Source: an uncultured Aquimarina sp.
Lineage (GTDB): Bacteria > Bacteroidota > Bacteroidia > Flavobacteriales > Flavobacteriaceae
Assembly (NCBI RefSeq): GCF_947492965.1
Contig: NZ_CANLOZ010000001.1
Span: 558,001-622,000 of the forward strand
Direction of reading: 5' to 3'
DNA: 64,000 nucleotides
Below, in pieces: positions 26,408 to 35,509 of the stretch. Position 1 is the stretch's first letter. Each line of letters opens with the position of its first letter. A program made the position numbers and the translations under genes. The notes beneath the pieces were generated by a model, which did not search any database, was not told where the DNA came from, and was given only the letters and a program-made list of their open reading frames with translations.

Positions 26408-27436
26408 ATGAATTTGAAGAAATATTATTTGTTGCTTGCTATTTTAACCTCACAATTTATTTTTTCTCAGGAAGGAATTCCGGTTTATGCAGATTATCTT
26501 TCTGATAATCTTTACTTGGTACATCCGTCTATGGCAGGAGCATCCAATGCTAATAAAATCAGGCTTACAGCTCGGAAACAATGGTTTGATGTGGATAATG
26601 CACCAAGTACGCAATCTGCTAACATCAATTTTAGAACTAATGATAAAGTTGGTTTGGGCGCTATAGTGTATAGAGATGAGAATGGACGTTTTACACAAAC
26701 TGGTGCTTTTTTGACTTTTGCGTATCATTTATTGTTTTCACGTGATCGAACCGATCTTAATATGCTTTCTTTTGGTATGAGTGGAGCTTTTATCCAATCC
26801 AATGTAGATGAACGGGGTTTGGATGATCCAGCAGATCCTGATCCTGTGTTAAGAGGTAATCTCCAAAAGGATGCTTATTTTAATGTGGATATAGGAATGT
26901 CTTATCATTATCTCGATTGGTATGCGCATTTTACGGTTAAGAATGTATTGCCGACCGCAAGAGATATTTTTGATAATACTGATATTGGTGCTACTATTAG
27001 AGATTCTAATAACCAAAGAAGATATATCTTCTCAGTGGGATATGTATTCGGATTGGGAAATAGTGCTTGGAGTCTTGAACCTTCTGTTTTATATCAAGCT
27101 ACAGATCAGACAAAAGAAAGTACTATTGATGCTAATCTAAAAGTGTATAGACGTTTTGGAGAATTAGCCACTTTATGGGGAGGCTTATCATACAGAAGAA
27201 GTTTTGATGGTGCTGAGTTTTCTCAGACAGGGATAGAAATAGAAAGTCAGAAACTACAATATATAACTCCTTTTCTAGGAATCAATTATAAAAAATGGAT
27301 GGTTGGCTACACTTACAGTTACCAGTCCAACTCCGTAGTGTTGAGTAATGGCGGATTTCATCAGTTAACAGTGGGGTATGATTTTGGAAAACGAAAAGAG
27401 CGTTGGAATTGTCACTGCCCAGCCGTTAATAACTAA
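26408..27436 (+). CDS. PorP/SprF family T9SS membrane protein
   Basis: The 342-residue protein has a signal peptide (about 1-20, ending FSQ) and an outer-membrane beta-barrel pattern. It carries family blocks such as YLVHPSMAGASNANKIRLTAR near the N-terminus and a final YDFGKR strand. PorP/SprF proteins assist type IX secretion or delivery of specific substrates at the outer membrane; many are paired with a large adhesin, but none is adjacent here. A TATATTTG box (26273-26280) lies 127 nt upstream without a clear TTG. Confidence 0.88.
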   Translation: MNLKKYYLLLAILTSQFIFSQEGIPVYADYLSDNLYLVHPSMAGASNANKIRLTARKQWFDVDNAPSTQSANINFRTNDKVGLGAIVYRDENGRFTQTGAFLTFAYHLLFSRDRTDLNMLSFGMSGAFIQSNVDERGLDDPADPDPVLRGNLQKDAYFNVDIGMSYHYLDWYAHFTVKNVLPTARDIFDNTDIGATIRDSNNQRRYIFSVGYVFGLGNSAWSLEPSVLYQATDQTKESTIDANLKVYRRFGELATLWGGLSYRRSFDGAEFSQTGIEIESQKLQYITPFLGINYKKWMVGYTYSYQSNSVVLSNGGFHQLTVGYDFGKRKERWNCHCPAVNN

Positions 27437-27456
27437 AAATATATTTTCATATAAGT

Positions 27457-27484
27457 AATGGCAAGCTCTAAAAAGCTTGCCATT
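27457..27484. terminator. Bidirectional terminator
   Basis: An 11-bp stem (AATGGCAAGCT with AGCTTGCCATT) has a 6-nt loop. It lies between the convergent PorP/SprF and rhodanese genes and has a T run on the plus side. Confidence 0.85.
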
Positions 27485-27489
27485 TTTGA

Positions 27490-27993
27490 TTACTTTACTG
27501 TTGTTCCCGAAAATGTAATACGTTTATCTTTTATCCTTACAAGAGATGCTAGTTCGTATACATTTTTGTATCCGTATCCATATAAATTTATAAAAGTTGG
27601 AATATTTAATGCCAAAGGAAGACTCTTGGTCGGGAAGTTGATAGCGTCTCCATCAATATTGTTATTACAATAAATTAAAATTTTAGTTTTTTTGTTTGGG
27701 ATTAATTTGGCTAATTTCTTTTCAGTAAAATCAGAAAAATTCAGATGTACTGCGCCTTTTAGGTGTTTCTTGTCATATGCTGATTTTGATCTGGTATCTA
27801 ACAGTATAGTATTAGGATCCTCTGCAAATTCTAAAAACGTTTCTAAAGGAATAAGTCTTGGCTGTCTGTATACCAAGACTTCTTCAGTGATCTCTGCAAA
27901 TGCATTATAGTCGATTTTAGATTTTGGTAATTCTTTGTTTGATTGTGCAGTCATTGCTAGCGGCAATAATATTAGAATTAAATATGTTTTCAT
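27490..27993 (-). CDS. Secreted rhodanese-like domain protein
   Basis: The 167-residue protein has a signal peptide (about 1-16, MTAQ) and one rhodanese domain. Its features are TILLDTRSKSAYDKKHLKGAVHL (about 62-84) and the active-site loop beginning with C109 (ILIYCNNN). Rhodaneses transfer sulfane sulfur through this cysteine. Export suggests a role in the periplasm rather than in tRNA thiolation. The gene is convergent with PorP/SprF. The substrate is unknown. Confidence 0.86.
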   Translation of the reverse strand: MKTYLILILLPLAMTAQSNKELPKSKIDYNAFAEITEEVLVYRQPRLIPLETFLEFAEDPNTILLDTRSKSAYDKKHLKGAVHLNFSDFTEKKLAKLIPNKKTKILIYCNNNIDGDAINFPTKSLPLALNIPTFINLYGYGYKNVYELASLVRIKDKRITFSGTTVK

Positions 27994-28029
27994 TGTATGA
28001 TAATTATAAATTAAATCACGAATTAGATA

Positions 28030-29208
28030 TTACTTTTCCCAGCTAAAAGACTTTTTTTGTCCTTGAGTCTTTATGGCTTTGATTAATGCTGCTTCTAGAT
28101 TAGCTTCATCCTTTTTACTGTTTTTTTTGATATACGCTAAACGCTTTTTATTTAAATTTTGAATTTCATCCTGAATTTCCTTTCTTTCCTTACTCTTTTC
28201 AGCTATATATTGTTTCAACTCTTTACTAGATTTTTCTTTTAATTCTATAGGTAATTCTTCTTTGACTACTTCTTCTATTTCAAAACTTTCCTCTTCTACG
28301 GCGTCCACAAGATCCCAACTTTTGTTTTTGTAAAAACCAGAACTTTTACTGATTGCTCTACTTACAGCATTGGCTTCGCTGTAGGATCTCGCATTACGAT
28401 CTTGTTCAGCTTGTAAACTAATTTTTTTAGAACCTTCGTTACCATAATAGATATAGGTGTTATTTAGTTTTCTATTTAGTTGTAATATGATATCATCATA
28501 AGGTGTAGCTATATGAATTGTTTCTCTATTATGATCAATTGCGCTATATTCTCCATTGGTTAAATCTGCTCCGTCTTTCCATTTGGTGTTGATACCTTGA
28601 GCATAATTACCACAGAAAATAGTATTTACTGTTATGTCTTTCTCCTTAGCATCGATAGCGGCATCTTTATAGTCTAACGGTCCTTGTGTAAAAGGTTCAT
28701 TACCTGCGATGAAAATTAGTTTTAGATGATCATTATTTTTTTTCCAATCCAATTGATTGATAGAGGTGTTAATTACTTTTCCACAGTATTCATTTCCACC
28801 ATTAGTGGTAAGCGCAAATAGCTCTTTTGAAATTTCATCTAAATCATCCGAAAATGGAAGAACCTGTCTGATGTATCCTTCTTGAGATGGTAGTCGATCA
28901 TTACCATATTCATATAAGGCGATTTGCAATTTTATTTCATAATGACCACACTTGGCATACGATAATTCATTTACTATTTCCCACAACTGAGCTTTTGCCT
29001 GGTCGATGAGTCCATCCATACTATTACTCGTATCCAGTAATAAAGCTACCTGAATATTTTTGGTGTCTGGATCTGTTTTGGAAGTGTAAATTTCTAAAGC
29101 TTTCTCGGTTTGGATGGCTAACTCGGTATTTTTTTCATTTTTTGCTTGGCATGATATAGGAATAGTAAGCAAACATCCTGCAAGCATCCATGTATATAGT
29201 GTTTTCAT
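28030..29208 (-). CDS. VWA-domain protein, exported
   Basis: ATG 29208 is chosen because it begins a signal peptide (MKTLYTWMLAGCLLTIPISC); the longer in-frame extension has no signal. The 392-residue protein has a von Willebrand A domain with an intact metal site DTSNS (59-63, DxSxS) extending to about residue 250. A charged coiled-coil region then runs to the end (about 315-385, rich in KEL/KKR). C20 may be a lipoprotein cysteine, although the lipobox is weak. Such proteins usually bind partners at the cell envelope. It lies head-to-head with the sensor kinase gene, 210 nt away. Confidence 0.85.
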   Translation of the reverse strand: MKTLYTWMLAGCLLTIPISCQAKNEKNTELAIQTEKALEIYTSKTDPDTKNIQVALLLDTSNSMDGLIDQAKAQLWEIVNELSYAKCGHYEIKLQIALYEYGNDRLPSQEGYIRQVLPFSDDLDEISKELFALTTNGGNEYCGKVINTSINQLDWKKNNDHLKLIFIAGNEPFTQGPLDYKDAAIDAKEKDITVNTIFCGNYAQGINTKWKDGADLTNGEYSAIDHNRETIHIATPYDDIILQLNRKLNNTYIYYGNEGSKKISLQAEQDRNARSYSEANAVSRAISKSSGFYKNKSWDLVDAVEEESFEIEEVVKEELPIELKEKSSKELKQYIAEKSKERKEIQDEIQNLNKKRLAYIKKNSKKDEANLEAALIKAIKTQGQKKSFSWEK

Positions 29209-29418
29209 AGGTTTAACAATTTTTAAATTCTGTATAAAATTATGCTGAACTTTTTTTGATAAAAACTTAGAATGAGGAACAGACACATATGAATGAGTAA
29301 ACGTGTCTAGTTGTTTAGTGAAATTGCATTTGGTGCTACGAAAAAGCTTTAAAACTTGGTGTAACCGAATATTCCGATTTTATAATCCCATATAAATGGA
29401 TTAAGTTTACCTAGACTT

Positions 29419-31698
29419 ATGAAGTATATAATGAGTAAATATTATTTTGTTTTAGTAGTAATGTGGTTGTTGTCTAATACCATGTTTGGGCAGCATAATG
29501 CAAAGACTTTTGAAAATAATAAAGCAGACAAGCGTAGTCAGTTACTGGAAATAAGGGGAACTGTAAAAGAAGACAATACTCTTGAACCTCTAAAGAACGT
29601 AGAAATTAGAGTTGTTGGAGGGCAAACGTATCATACAGATAATCAGGGTGATTTTAAGATAAAAGCTAGAATAGGAGATGAAATTATTATTAGCCATGAT
29701 AACTTCAATACTGTATATCATACAATAACAAGTAGTGAACGGATAGATGTTAAGGTGCAGGAAGATCCAGATGGATTTGTTTCAAAAAAGGAAATAAAGC
29801 GAAAAAAACTTTCTGCAGCTTATGGTTCTAATCTTAAAGCTGCGAGAAACACCATGACAAAAGATGCTGCAATAAGTATTGATTATGTGACCAAAGCGCT
29901 GGAAACTATTGAAGATGATGACGTTTTTGGAGATGAAAAAAAGGCAGAGCTTTTTGAAACTCTCGGAGATATCTATGCGTATTGGAAGCAACCAGATCTG
30001 GCAGAAAGTAATTATAAAACTAGTATAAGTAACAAGTATAGTATAGACGTAAAAATTAAGCTTGGAAATGCACAATTACAGAATAGCGATTATCAATCTT
30101 CATTGGTAACTTTTGATCAACTTAAAAAAGCTAAGCTAAATTCTGTTCAAAGAATAAAAGTATATGAAGGTTTAGGTGATAGTTATAAGGGTCAGAATGA
30201 TTATGAAAATGCAAGTAAGAATTATAATATAGCATTGTCATTTGCTGAGAAAAACAATTCGGAGGATATCGTAATCGAGTTGAATTCTAAATTGGCAGAA
30301 GTGTTTCAAATTCAAGGGAATATTAATGATGCCGAAGAGTATCTCGATAATTCAGTACAGTTAGCAAGTAGAAGAAGTAAAAAGTCTTCGGCAAGACAAC
30401 GGGCTAAGGCTGCGGACTTCTACAATAAGAATAATAGTTTTGCAAAAGAGATACAATTAAGAAAAGAAGCACTAGAAGATATTCAGGAGATGGAGGAGAC
30501 AGAAGCGGAGAGTCCAAGTCCAATAGTATTGGATAGTATAAGTGCTCTAAATAGTATCAGTTTAGAGGACAGAGCTATTACTTCTCAAGTACAAAATTAT
30601 AAAATCGCTAATGCTTTCGCTGCACAATCAGAGTATGATGAAGCAATTCCATATTTAGAGGAAAGTATTAAAAAAGCAGCATCAGAGAATGATTTAGTAG
30701 TCCAGAAAGATGCTACTCGAAAATTAGGAGAAGTATATCGAGAAAAAGGAGAGTTAGAAAAAGCTTCTGAAGCTTTTGAAGAATACGAAGTGATCATTGA
30801 TAAACTCTATATTCAAAAAGAGCAAGAAATTTCTCAGGCAACGAGATTTAATAGAGAATTAGCACAAAGAGCTAATCGGATAGCTTCACTCGAAAAAGAT
30901 CGAGAACTGAATGAGAGTAGATATAAATTAGCTTTTGCTTCTCAGGAATTAGCAGGTCAACAGAAGATTATTATTTATTCTTTAATCGGTTTGTCCATCT
31001 TATTACTTTTGGCAGCTTATCTAATGTTTAGAAATATAAAGCAACAAAAGTTTGCTAATAATTTATTAGCCTTAAAATCTCTTCGTTCTCAGATGAATCC
31101 TCACTTTATTTTTAATGCTCTGAATTCGGTAAATACTTTTATAGCTACAAGCGATGAAAGGGCTGCGAATCGATATCTTACGGATTTTTCGTTGCTCATG
31201 AGAGCAGTTTTAGAAAATAGCGAAGAAGATTTTATTCCTTTAGAGAAGGAAATAGAACTTTTGGAACTCTATGTGCAGTTAGAACATTTTAGGTTTCAAG
31301 ATAAATTTGAGTATAAAATAAACGTAGATCCTGAAATAGATATAAAGCAATATATGATTCCTCCAATGCTGCTTCAGCCGTATGTAGAGAATGCGGTTTG
31401 GCATGGACTACGTTATAAATCGGATAAAGGTTTTCTTTCCATTAATTTTCAAAAAACAATAGATGGCACTATCGAGATAGTAATTGCGGATAATGGTATT
31501 GGAAGAGAAAAATCAAAATCCCTAAAAACATTAAACCAGAAAAAACAGAAGTCCCAAGGAATGAGTAATATTAAGAAAAGAATACAGATACTTAATACTA
31601 TGTATAAGGATAAAGTAGATGTTTTTATTTCGGATTTAACTAATGACGAAGAAGGGACAGGAACTCAGGTAAAGTTGATTCTTAAAAAAGATAAGTAA
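29419..31698 (+). CDS. LytS-type sensor histidine kinase with TPR sensor
   Basis: The 759-residue protein has a signal sequence (about 1-24) and a carboxypeptidase regulatory-like beta-sandwich (about 44-112, LEIRGTVKEDNTLEPLKNVEI). It then has a TPR region (about 160-490), a membrane helix (517-537) and a LytS-type kinase core with H562 in the motif QMNPHFIFNALNS. The ATPase lid motifs are ENAVWHG (around 657) and DNGIG (around 691). The sensor would read a periplasmic signal and phosphorylate the LytTR regulator encoded 41 nt downstream. The beta-sandwich plus TPR input is typical for Bacteroidota. Confidence 0.92.
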   Translation: MKYIMSKYYFVLVVMWLLSNTMFGQHNAKTFENNKADKRSQLLEIRGTVKEDNTLEPLKNVEIRVVGGQTYHTDNQGDFKIKARIGDEIIISHDNFNTVYHTITSSERIDVKVQEDPDGFVSKKEIKRKKLSAAYGSNLKAARNTMTKDAAISIDYVTKALETIEDDDVFGDEKKAELFETLGDIYAYWKQPDLAESNYKTSISNKYSIDVKIKLGNAQLQNSDYQSSLVTFDQLKKAKLNSVQRIKVYEGLGDSYKGQNDYENASKNYNIALSFAEKNNSEDIVIELNSKLAEVFQIQGNINDAEEYLDNSVQLASRRSKKSSARQRAKAADFYNKNNSFAKEIQLRKEALEDIQEMEETEAESPSPIVLDSISALNSISLEDRAITSQVQNYKIANAFAAQSEYDEAIPYLEESIKKAASENDLVVQKDATRKLGEVYREKGELEKASEAFEEYEVIIDKLYIQKEQEISQATRFNRELAQRANRIASLEKDRELNESRYKLAFASQELAGQQKIIIYSLIGLSILLLLAAYLMFRNIKQQKFANNLLALKSLRSQMNPHFIFNALNSVNTFIATSDERAANRYLTDFSLLMRAVLENSEEDFIPLEKEIELLELYVQLEHFRFQDKFEYKINVDPEIDIKQYMIPPMLLQPYVENAVWHGLRYKSDKGFLSINFQKTIDGTIEIVIADNGIGREKSKSLKTLNQKKQKSQGMSNIKKRIQILNTMYKDKVDVFISDLTNDEEGTGTQVKLILKKDK

Positions 31699-31739
31699 GT
31701 ACTGTAGTAAACAAAATATAATTTAATAAATCAAAGACT

Positions 31740-32474
31740 GTGAAATTAACTGCAATTGTAGTAGATGATGAGGCAAATAGCCGAGCAATTCTAAAAAATT
31801 ATTTACAAAAATATTGTCCAACGGTGCAAGTATTGGGGGAAGCTGCGAGTGTTCAGGAAACTTTAAAGATCTTGGAGACGGAGAATCCTGATCTGCTGTT
31901 TTTGGATGTAGAAATGCCTTATGGGAATGCTTTTGATTTGTTGGAACAAGTTCCTGATAGAACTTTTGAAACCGTTTTTGTTACTGCTTATGATCATTAT
32001 GCTGTAGATGCGTTAAATGCACAAGCAACATATTATCTTTTAAAGCCGATTGCTATTGATAATCTAATCAAAGCAGTAGATCATGTTACGCATATTAAAG
32101 AGCGCGAAAAAGAACTCCAGGACAAAGTACTTACTCCTAAAATTTCGGCAACAGTAGACGGGAAAATTACAATACCTCAGCAAGATGGCTTTGAAGTGTT
32201 AAAAATATCAGAGATTTTATATTGCCAAGCAGATGATAACTATACCAAGATCTTTCTGAACAATGGCCAGAAACTGGTAAGTAAGACTTTAAAGTATTTT
32301 GAAGATACGTTAAAAGATCAAGGCTTTGTTAGAATACATAAGAGTTATTTGGTAAATGTAAATATGATAGTAAGATATAAAAAAGGAAAAGGGGGTAGTG
32401 TACAACTATCATCAGGAAAAGAATTGATGGTTTCTTCATCCAAAAAAGGCACCTTGTTAGACTATTTTAAATAA
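31740..32474 (+). CDS. LytTR-family response regulator
   Basis: The 244-residue regulator has a receiver domain with acidic residues D9/D10 and phosphoacceptor D56 (LLFLDVEMP), the conserved ATYYLLKPI lysine region, and a C-terminal LytTR DNA-binding domain (about 145-240, including FVRIHKSYLVNVNMI). The start is a GTG at 31740. It lies 41 nt after the kinase gene, so the pair forms one signalling operon. Target genes are unknown; the VWA gene next door is a candidate by position only. Confidence 0.94.
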   Translation: MKLTAIVVDDEANSRAILKNYLQKYCPTVQVLGEAASVQETLKILETENPDLLFLDVEMPYGNAFDLLEQVPDRTFETVFVTAYDHYAVDALNAQATYYLLKPIAIDNLIKAVDHVTHIKEREKELQDKVLTPKISATVDGKITIPQQDGFEVLKISEILYCQADDNYTKIFLNNGQKLVSKTLKYFEDTLKDQGFVRIHKSYLVNVNMIVRYKKGKGGSVQLSSGKELMVSSSKKGTLLDYFK

Positions 32475-32479
32475 TATGA

Positions 32480-33010
32480 TTACCAAGTGAAATTGGGTGA
32501 ATTCCAATTATAACTGCTATAAGAAATTCCTTTGCGACGCTTGTATGCTGGAGAGTCAACAAATAAGGTTTTTACTTGTTCATCCCAGTCTTTGATAATT
32601 GTAAAATAACTGCTATTTACAGCAGCCATGATCTGTCCGCAATCATGACAAATATGTTTTTTATAATCTAGAAAGTAATGCGCAAATTCATGAAAGGCAA
32701 CTACTTTTAAAATTTCATCATCCAGTAATGTAATCCAATTAATGATAATATTTTCTACTTTGTTATTATTATCTCGTGTAAGCATACCCAGAGTTGGTCC
32801 TTTTTGAGAAATAGTTAATGTGTCTACAATATCAATATTTTTAAGTTCAAAAAGTTTGTCATGATATTCGATATTGTATTGCTTACAATATTCAAAAAAT
32901 GTATCGAGATGAGGCTTTAATCTACCGTCGATTTTAACGTTATTCTGGGCAAAACCAAATCCCATGGAGAATATTCCAAAAAGCAACATAAAGCTTTTGT
33001 TTATAGTCAT
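32480..33010 (-). CDS. Secreted putative zinc metallopeptidase (HEFAH)
   Basis: ATG 33010 is chosen because it starts a signal peptide (MTINKSFMLLFGIFSMGFGFAQ). The 176-residue protein contains HEFAH (107-111), a zinc-binding HExxH motif, in a helix after a hydrophobic strand (EILKVVAFHEFAHYF). It is followed by H119, C121, H122 and C124 (HICHDCG), which could supply further metal ligands. The small size and the pattern resemble minimal gluzincin-like peptidases, but I cannot place it in a named family. It converges with the response regulator, with 5 nt between stop codons. Confidence 0.75.
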   Translation of the reverse strand: MTINKSFMLLFGIFSMGFGFAQNNVKIDGRLKPHLDTFFEYCKQYNIEYHDKLFELKNIDIVDTLTISQKGPTLGMLTRDNNNKVENIIINWITLLDDEILKVVAFHEFAHYFLDYKKHICHDCGQIMAAVNSSYFTIIKDWDEQVKTLFVDSPAYKRRKGISYSSYNWNSPNFTW

Positions 33011-33184
33011 AATTTTAGGGGTACATAAGGTTATTAGTGTGGGTGATTCTAATTGTTTCAAAATCAATCCGTTACCAAATTAAAGTAAAAATTAATTGTA
33101 GTGAAGATAAAAGAATGTTAAAAGTCGCTGAAGCGTATCTGATATTAACAAACTTTAATACTATAGAATCTTTTTCCTACAAGT

Positions 33185-33973
33185 TTAAAATTCTAAATAA
33201 GAAGCTGTTGTAGAAATTTTGTGGTTAAAAAGGATGTCTTCCAGAACGGATAGTGTACCATTAGTAAAGAAACGGTGTTCACCTTTTTGGGTATTTTTAG
33301 AAAGTAAACTGTTCTTTAATAAAATAGATTTTGTCTGTCTGGCAACTGCTTCACCAGAATCTATAATAACAATATGGTTTGGGAGTATTTTTCTTAATAT
33401 TGGAATAAGATAGGGATAGTGCGTGCAGCCTAGAACCAGATAATCAATATCTTTTTCAATCATAGGTTGAAGATAGGAGGTGAGTAGTGTGTGCATCTCT
33501 GGAGTGTGAATTTTACCTTCTTCTATAAGTTCGACTAATCCAGTACCTACAACCTCAATAACTTCTATATTGTGAGCATAAAGGTCTGAAGTTTTTGCAA
33601 AAAGCTTGCTGGTTAAAGTTCCTTTGGTTGCTAATACTCCAACTCTTTTGGTTTTTGTTTGTAGAGCTGCGGGTTTTATAGCAGGTTCAATCCCAATAAA
33701 AGGAATATCAAATTGTTGCCTCAATTCCTTTATTGCGTTGGTTGTAGCTGTATTACATGCGACAACAATAATTTTACACTGTAGTTCTAGAAGTTTTTTA
33801 GTGTTTTTTATGCTTAAGGATAAGATTTCGTTCTTACTACGTTTTCCGTAAGGGGCATATTTACTATCCGCTAAATAAATCGTATTCTCATTGGGAAGCA
33901 TAGTGGTAATTTCTTTCCAAATAGAAGTTCCTCCAATACCAGAATCAAAAATACCTATAGCTTTGTTACTCAT
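33185..33973 (-). CDS. murI: Glutamate racemase
   Basis: ATG 33973 begins the conserved MSNKAIGIFDSGIGG. The 262-residue protein has both catalytic cysteines, C73 (VVACNTATTNA) and C183 (LVLGCTHYPYL), and D10/S11 near the N-terminus. It makes D-glutamate for peptidoglycan in the cytoplasm. It follows the ompH gene but is separated from it by a terminator, so it is probably a separate unit despite its position next to the envelope operon. Confidence 0.96.
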   Translation of the reverse strand: MSNKAIGIFDSGIGGTSIWKEITTMLPNENTIYLADSKYAPYGKRSKNEILSLSIKNTKKLLELQCKIIVVACNTATTNAIKELRQQFDIPFIGIEPAIKPAALQTKTKRVGVLATKGTLTSKLFAKTSDLYAHNIEVIEVVGTGLVELIEEGKIHTPEMHTLLTSYLQPMIEKDIDYLVLGCTHYPYLIPILRKILPNHIVIIDSGEAVARQTKSILLKNSLLSKNTQKGEHRFFTNGTLSVLEDILFNHKISTTASYLEF

Positions 33974-34001
33974 TAAAACTAAAATAGAATGGTTCAAAAA
34001 T

Positions 34002-34041
34002 AAAAAAACAGTGAGAAACTTAAGTTGCTCACTGCTTTTTT
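34002..34041. terminator. Terminator of the bamA-ompH operon
   Basis: CAGTGAG and CTCACTG pair around an AACTTAAGTT palindrome, giving a long hairpin. On the minus strand a T run follows. It ends the DUF6089-uppS-bamA-ompH-ompH operon before murI. Confidence 0.85.
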
Positions 34042-34060
34042 TATTTTAAAAGGTAATTTT

Positions 34061-34570
34061 TTAGATACCTAAATCTTTTTTAACATCAGCCATTAAATCT
34101 TTACCTTCAGCTAAGATTACTCCTAATCCTGTAGTAGAGTCTAATACGTACTGGAATCCTTGCGCTTTTGCTACCTTTTGAATAGATACACGAGCACTTT
34201 CATAAATAGGCTTTAACAATTCAACTTCTTTTTTCTGAAGATCTTGTAAAGCATTTTGTCTATAATCAGCGATACTTTTTTCAGTAGCCTGCACTTCTTG
34301 TGCTCTTTTAGCATTTTCCTCTTCAGTTTTAGAAGGCGCTTCTGCTTGATATTTTTTCATGGTATTTTGTAATTCTAATACCATATTTCTAATTTCAGCT
34401 TCATAGGTCTTGTTTAGCTTCTCAATTTCGCTTTTTGCAGCTTTAAAAGCAGGCATTGCTTCTACTAGCTCTTGGGACGCGATATGAGCAACTTTGGATT
34501 GCGCATTTACGAAACTTGACGCTCCTAAAACTAATGCACAAGCTACTAATAGGGTTCTAAACTTTTTCAT
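34061..34570 (-). CDS. OmpH/Skp family periplasmic chaperone 2
   Basis: The 169-residue protein has a signal peptide (MKKFRTLLVACALVLGASSFVNAQ) and the OmpH layout: a short strand (KVAHIASQELVEAMPAF), a long coiled coil (about 45-125), and a final strand region (QYVLDSTTGLGVILAEGKDLM). Skp-like chaperones hold unfolded outer-membrane proteins and pass them to BamA. It is the second of two ompH genes right after bamA, 42 nt apart, and is the normal-length member of the pair. Confidence 0.92.
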   Translation of the reverse strand: MKKFRTLLVACALVLGASSFVNAQSKVAHIASQELVEAMPAFKAAKSEIEKLNKTYEAEIRNMVLELQNTMKKYQAEAPSKTEEENAKRAQEVQATEKSIADYRQNALQDLQKKEVELLKPIYESARVSIQKVAKAQGFQYVLDSTTGLGVILAEGKDLMADVKKDLGI

Positions 34571-34612
34571 TCTAATAATATTAATGTGTTATAAATTTAA
34601 AAATTAATTTCT

Positions 34613-35473
34613 CTAGTTATTATCGTTTTCTTCAGTCTCTCCTTCTTTATTGTCATCAGACTGAGTGTCATTCTTTAATTGTTCTTTTAAGGCTTTTATA
34701 GAGTCTTTTTTTCTTTTTTGCGCCGCTAAAAGTTTTGCTCTTCGCTCTTCAAATTCTTTTTTCTTAACTGCTCTAATAGAATCTCTTTCTGCTTTTCTTT
34801 CGGCTAATAATCGTTCTCTTTCCGATTGTTTTTTAGCTGCTGCTTTTTCTCTGTCAGTTACTTCTTTTTCTTGTTCTACATTTCTTTTTTCAGCTCTTTC
34901 TAGTGCTTTCTTTTCTCTTTTGCTATTTACCTGTTTTCTTTTAGAAGCTCTATTGATTCTTAATAATATTTGATCACTAATATCATGCCTGTCTGCCGAA
35001 AACAACATTACTAAATCTGCAGACTTGTCAAATATAAAATCATATTTTTTATTCTTAGCAACTTCTTGAACAGCAACAAAAACCTGATCTTGTACTGGCT
35101 GAACTAAGCGCTTTTTCTGGATAAACAGGTCTCCATTAGGTCCAAATCTTTTTTGTTGATATTCTAGAATCTCTTTTTCTTTGAAAAAAATATCTTCTTC
35201 TCTTTCTTCAATCAATTCTTTAGTTAGCAGAACACGTTCGTTGTTGAGGTCTTTTCTCATCTCTTCAACTTCTTTTAATTCAGCCTCGATTTCTACTTTC
35301 CATTTTTGTACTTTTTTTTCTAAATCAGCAGAAGCTTCATTGTATTCTGGTACATTTTCTAGGATATAATCCATATCAATGTATCCAATTCTAATACCTT
35401 TTTGAGCTTCAGCTGTAGTGGAAAAAGATGTCCAAAGAATAGCTGCTAATACTAAAAGAACTTTTGTTTTCAT
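34613..35473 (-). CDS. OmpH/Skp family periplasmic chaperone 1, extended
   Basis: The 286-residue protein has a signal peptide (MKTKVLLVLAAILWTSFSTTAEAQ), the OmpH start IRIGYIDMDYILENVPEYN and a coiled coil, then YDFIFDKSADLVMLFSADRHDISDQIL closing the normal domain near residue 180. About 105 further residues form a highly charged K/R/E-rich helix with an acidic tail, which the sister copy lacks. The extension may widen the grip on clients or touch the cell wall; that is inference. It is 37 nt downstream of bamA. Confidence 0.9.
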   Translation of the reverse strand: MKTKVLLVLAAILWTSFSTTAEAQKGIRIGYIDMDYILENVPEYNEASADLEKKVQKWKVEIEAELKEVEEMRKDLNNERVLLTKELIEEREEDIFFKEKEILEYQQKRFGPNGDLFIQKKRLVQPVQDQVFVAVQEVAKNKKYDFIFDKSADLVMLFSADRHDISDQILLRINRASKRKQVNSKREKKALERAEKRNVEQEKEVTDREKAAAKKQSERERLLAERKAERDSIRAVKKKEFEERRAKLLAAQKRKKDSIKALKEQLKNDTQSDDNKEGETEENDNN

Positions 35474-35509
35474 GATCCTGTGTTGTTTATAGAAATAATC
35501 GTGCCAAAA

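Noticed and set aside
34665..34973. 102-residue plus-strand ORF within ompH
   Set aside because: The low-complexity S/F/L sequence is the complement of the K/E-rich coil of the real gene.
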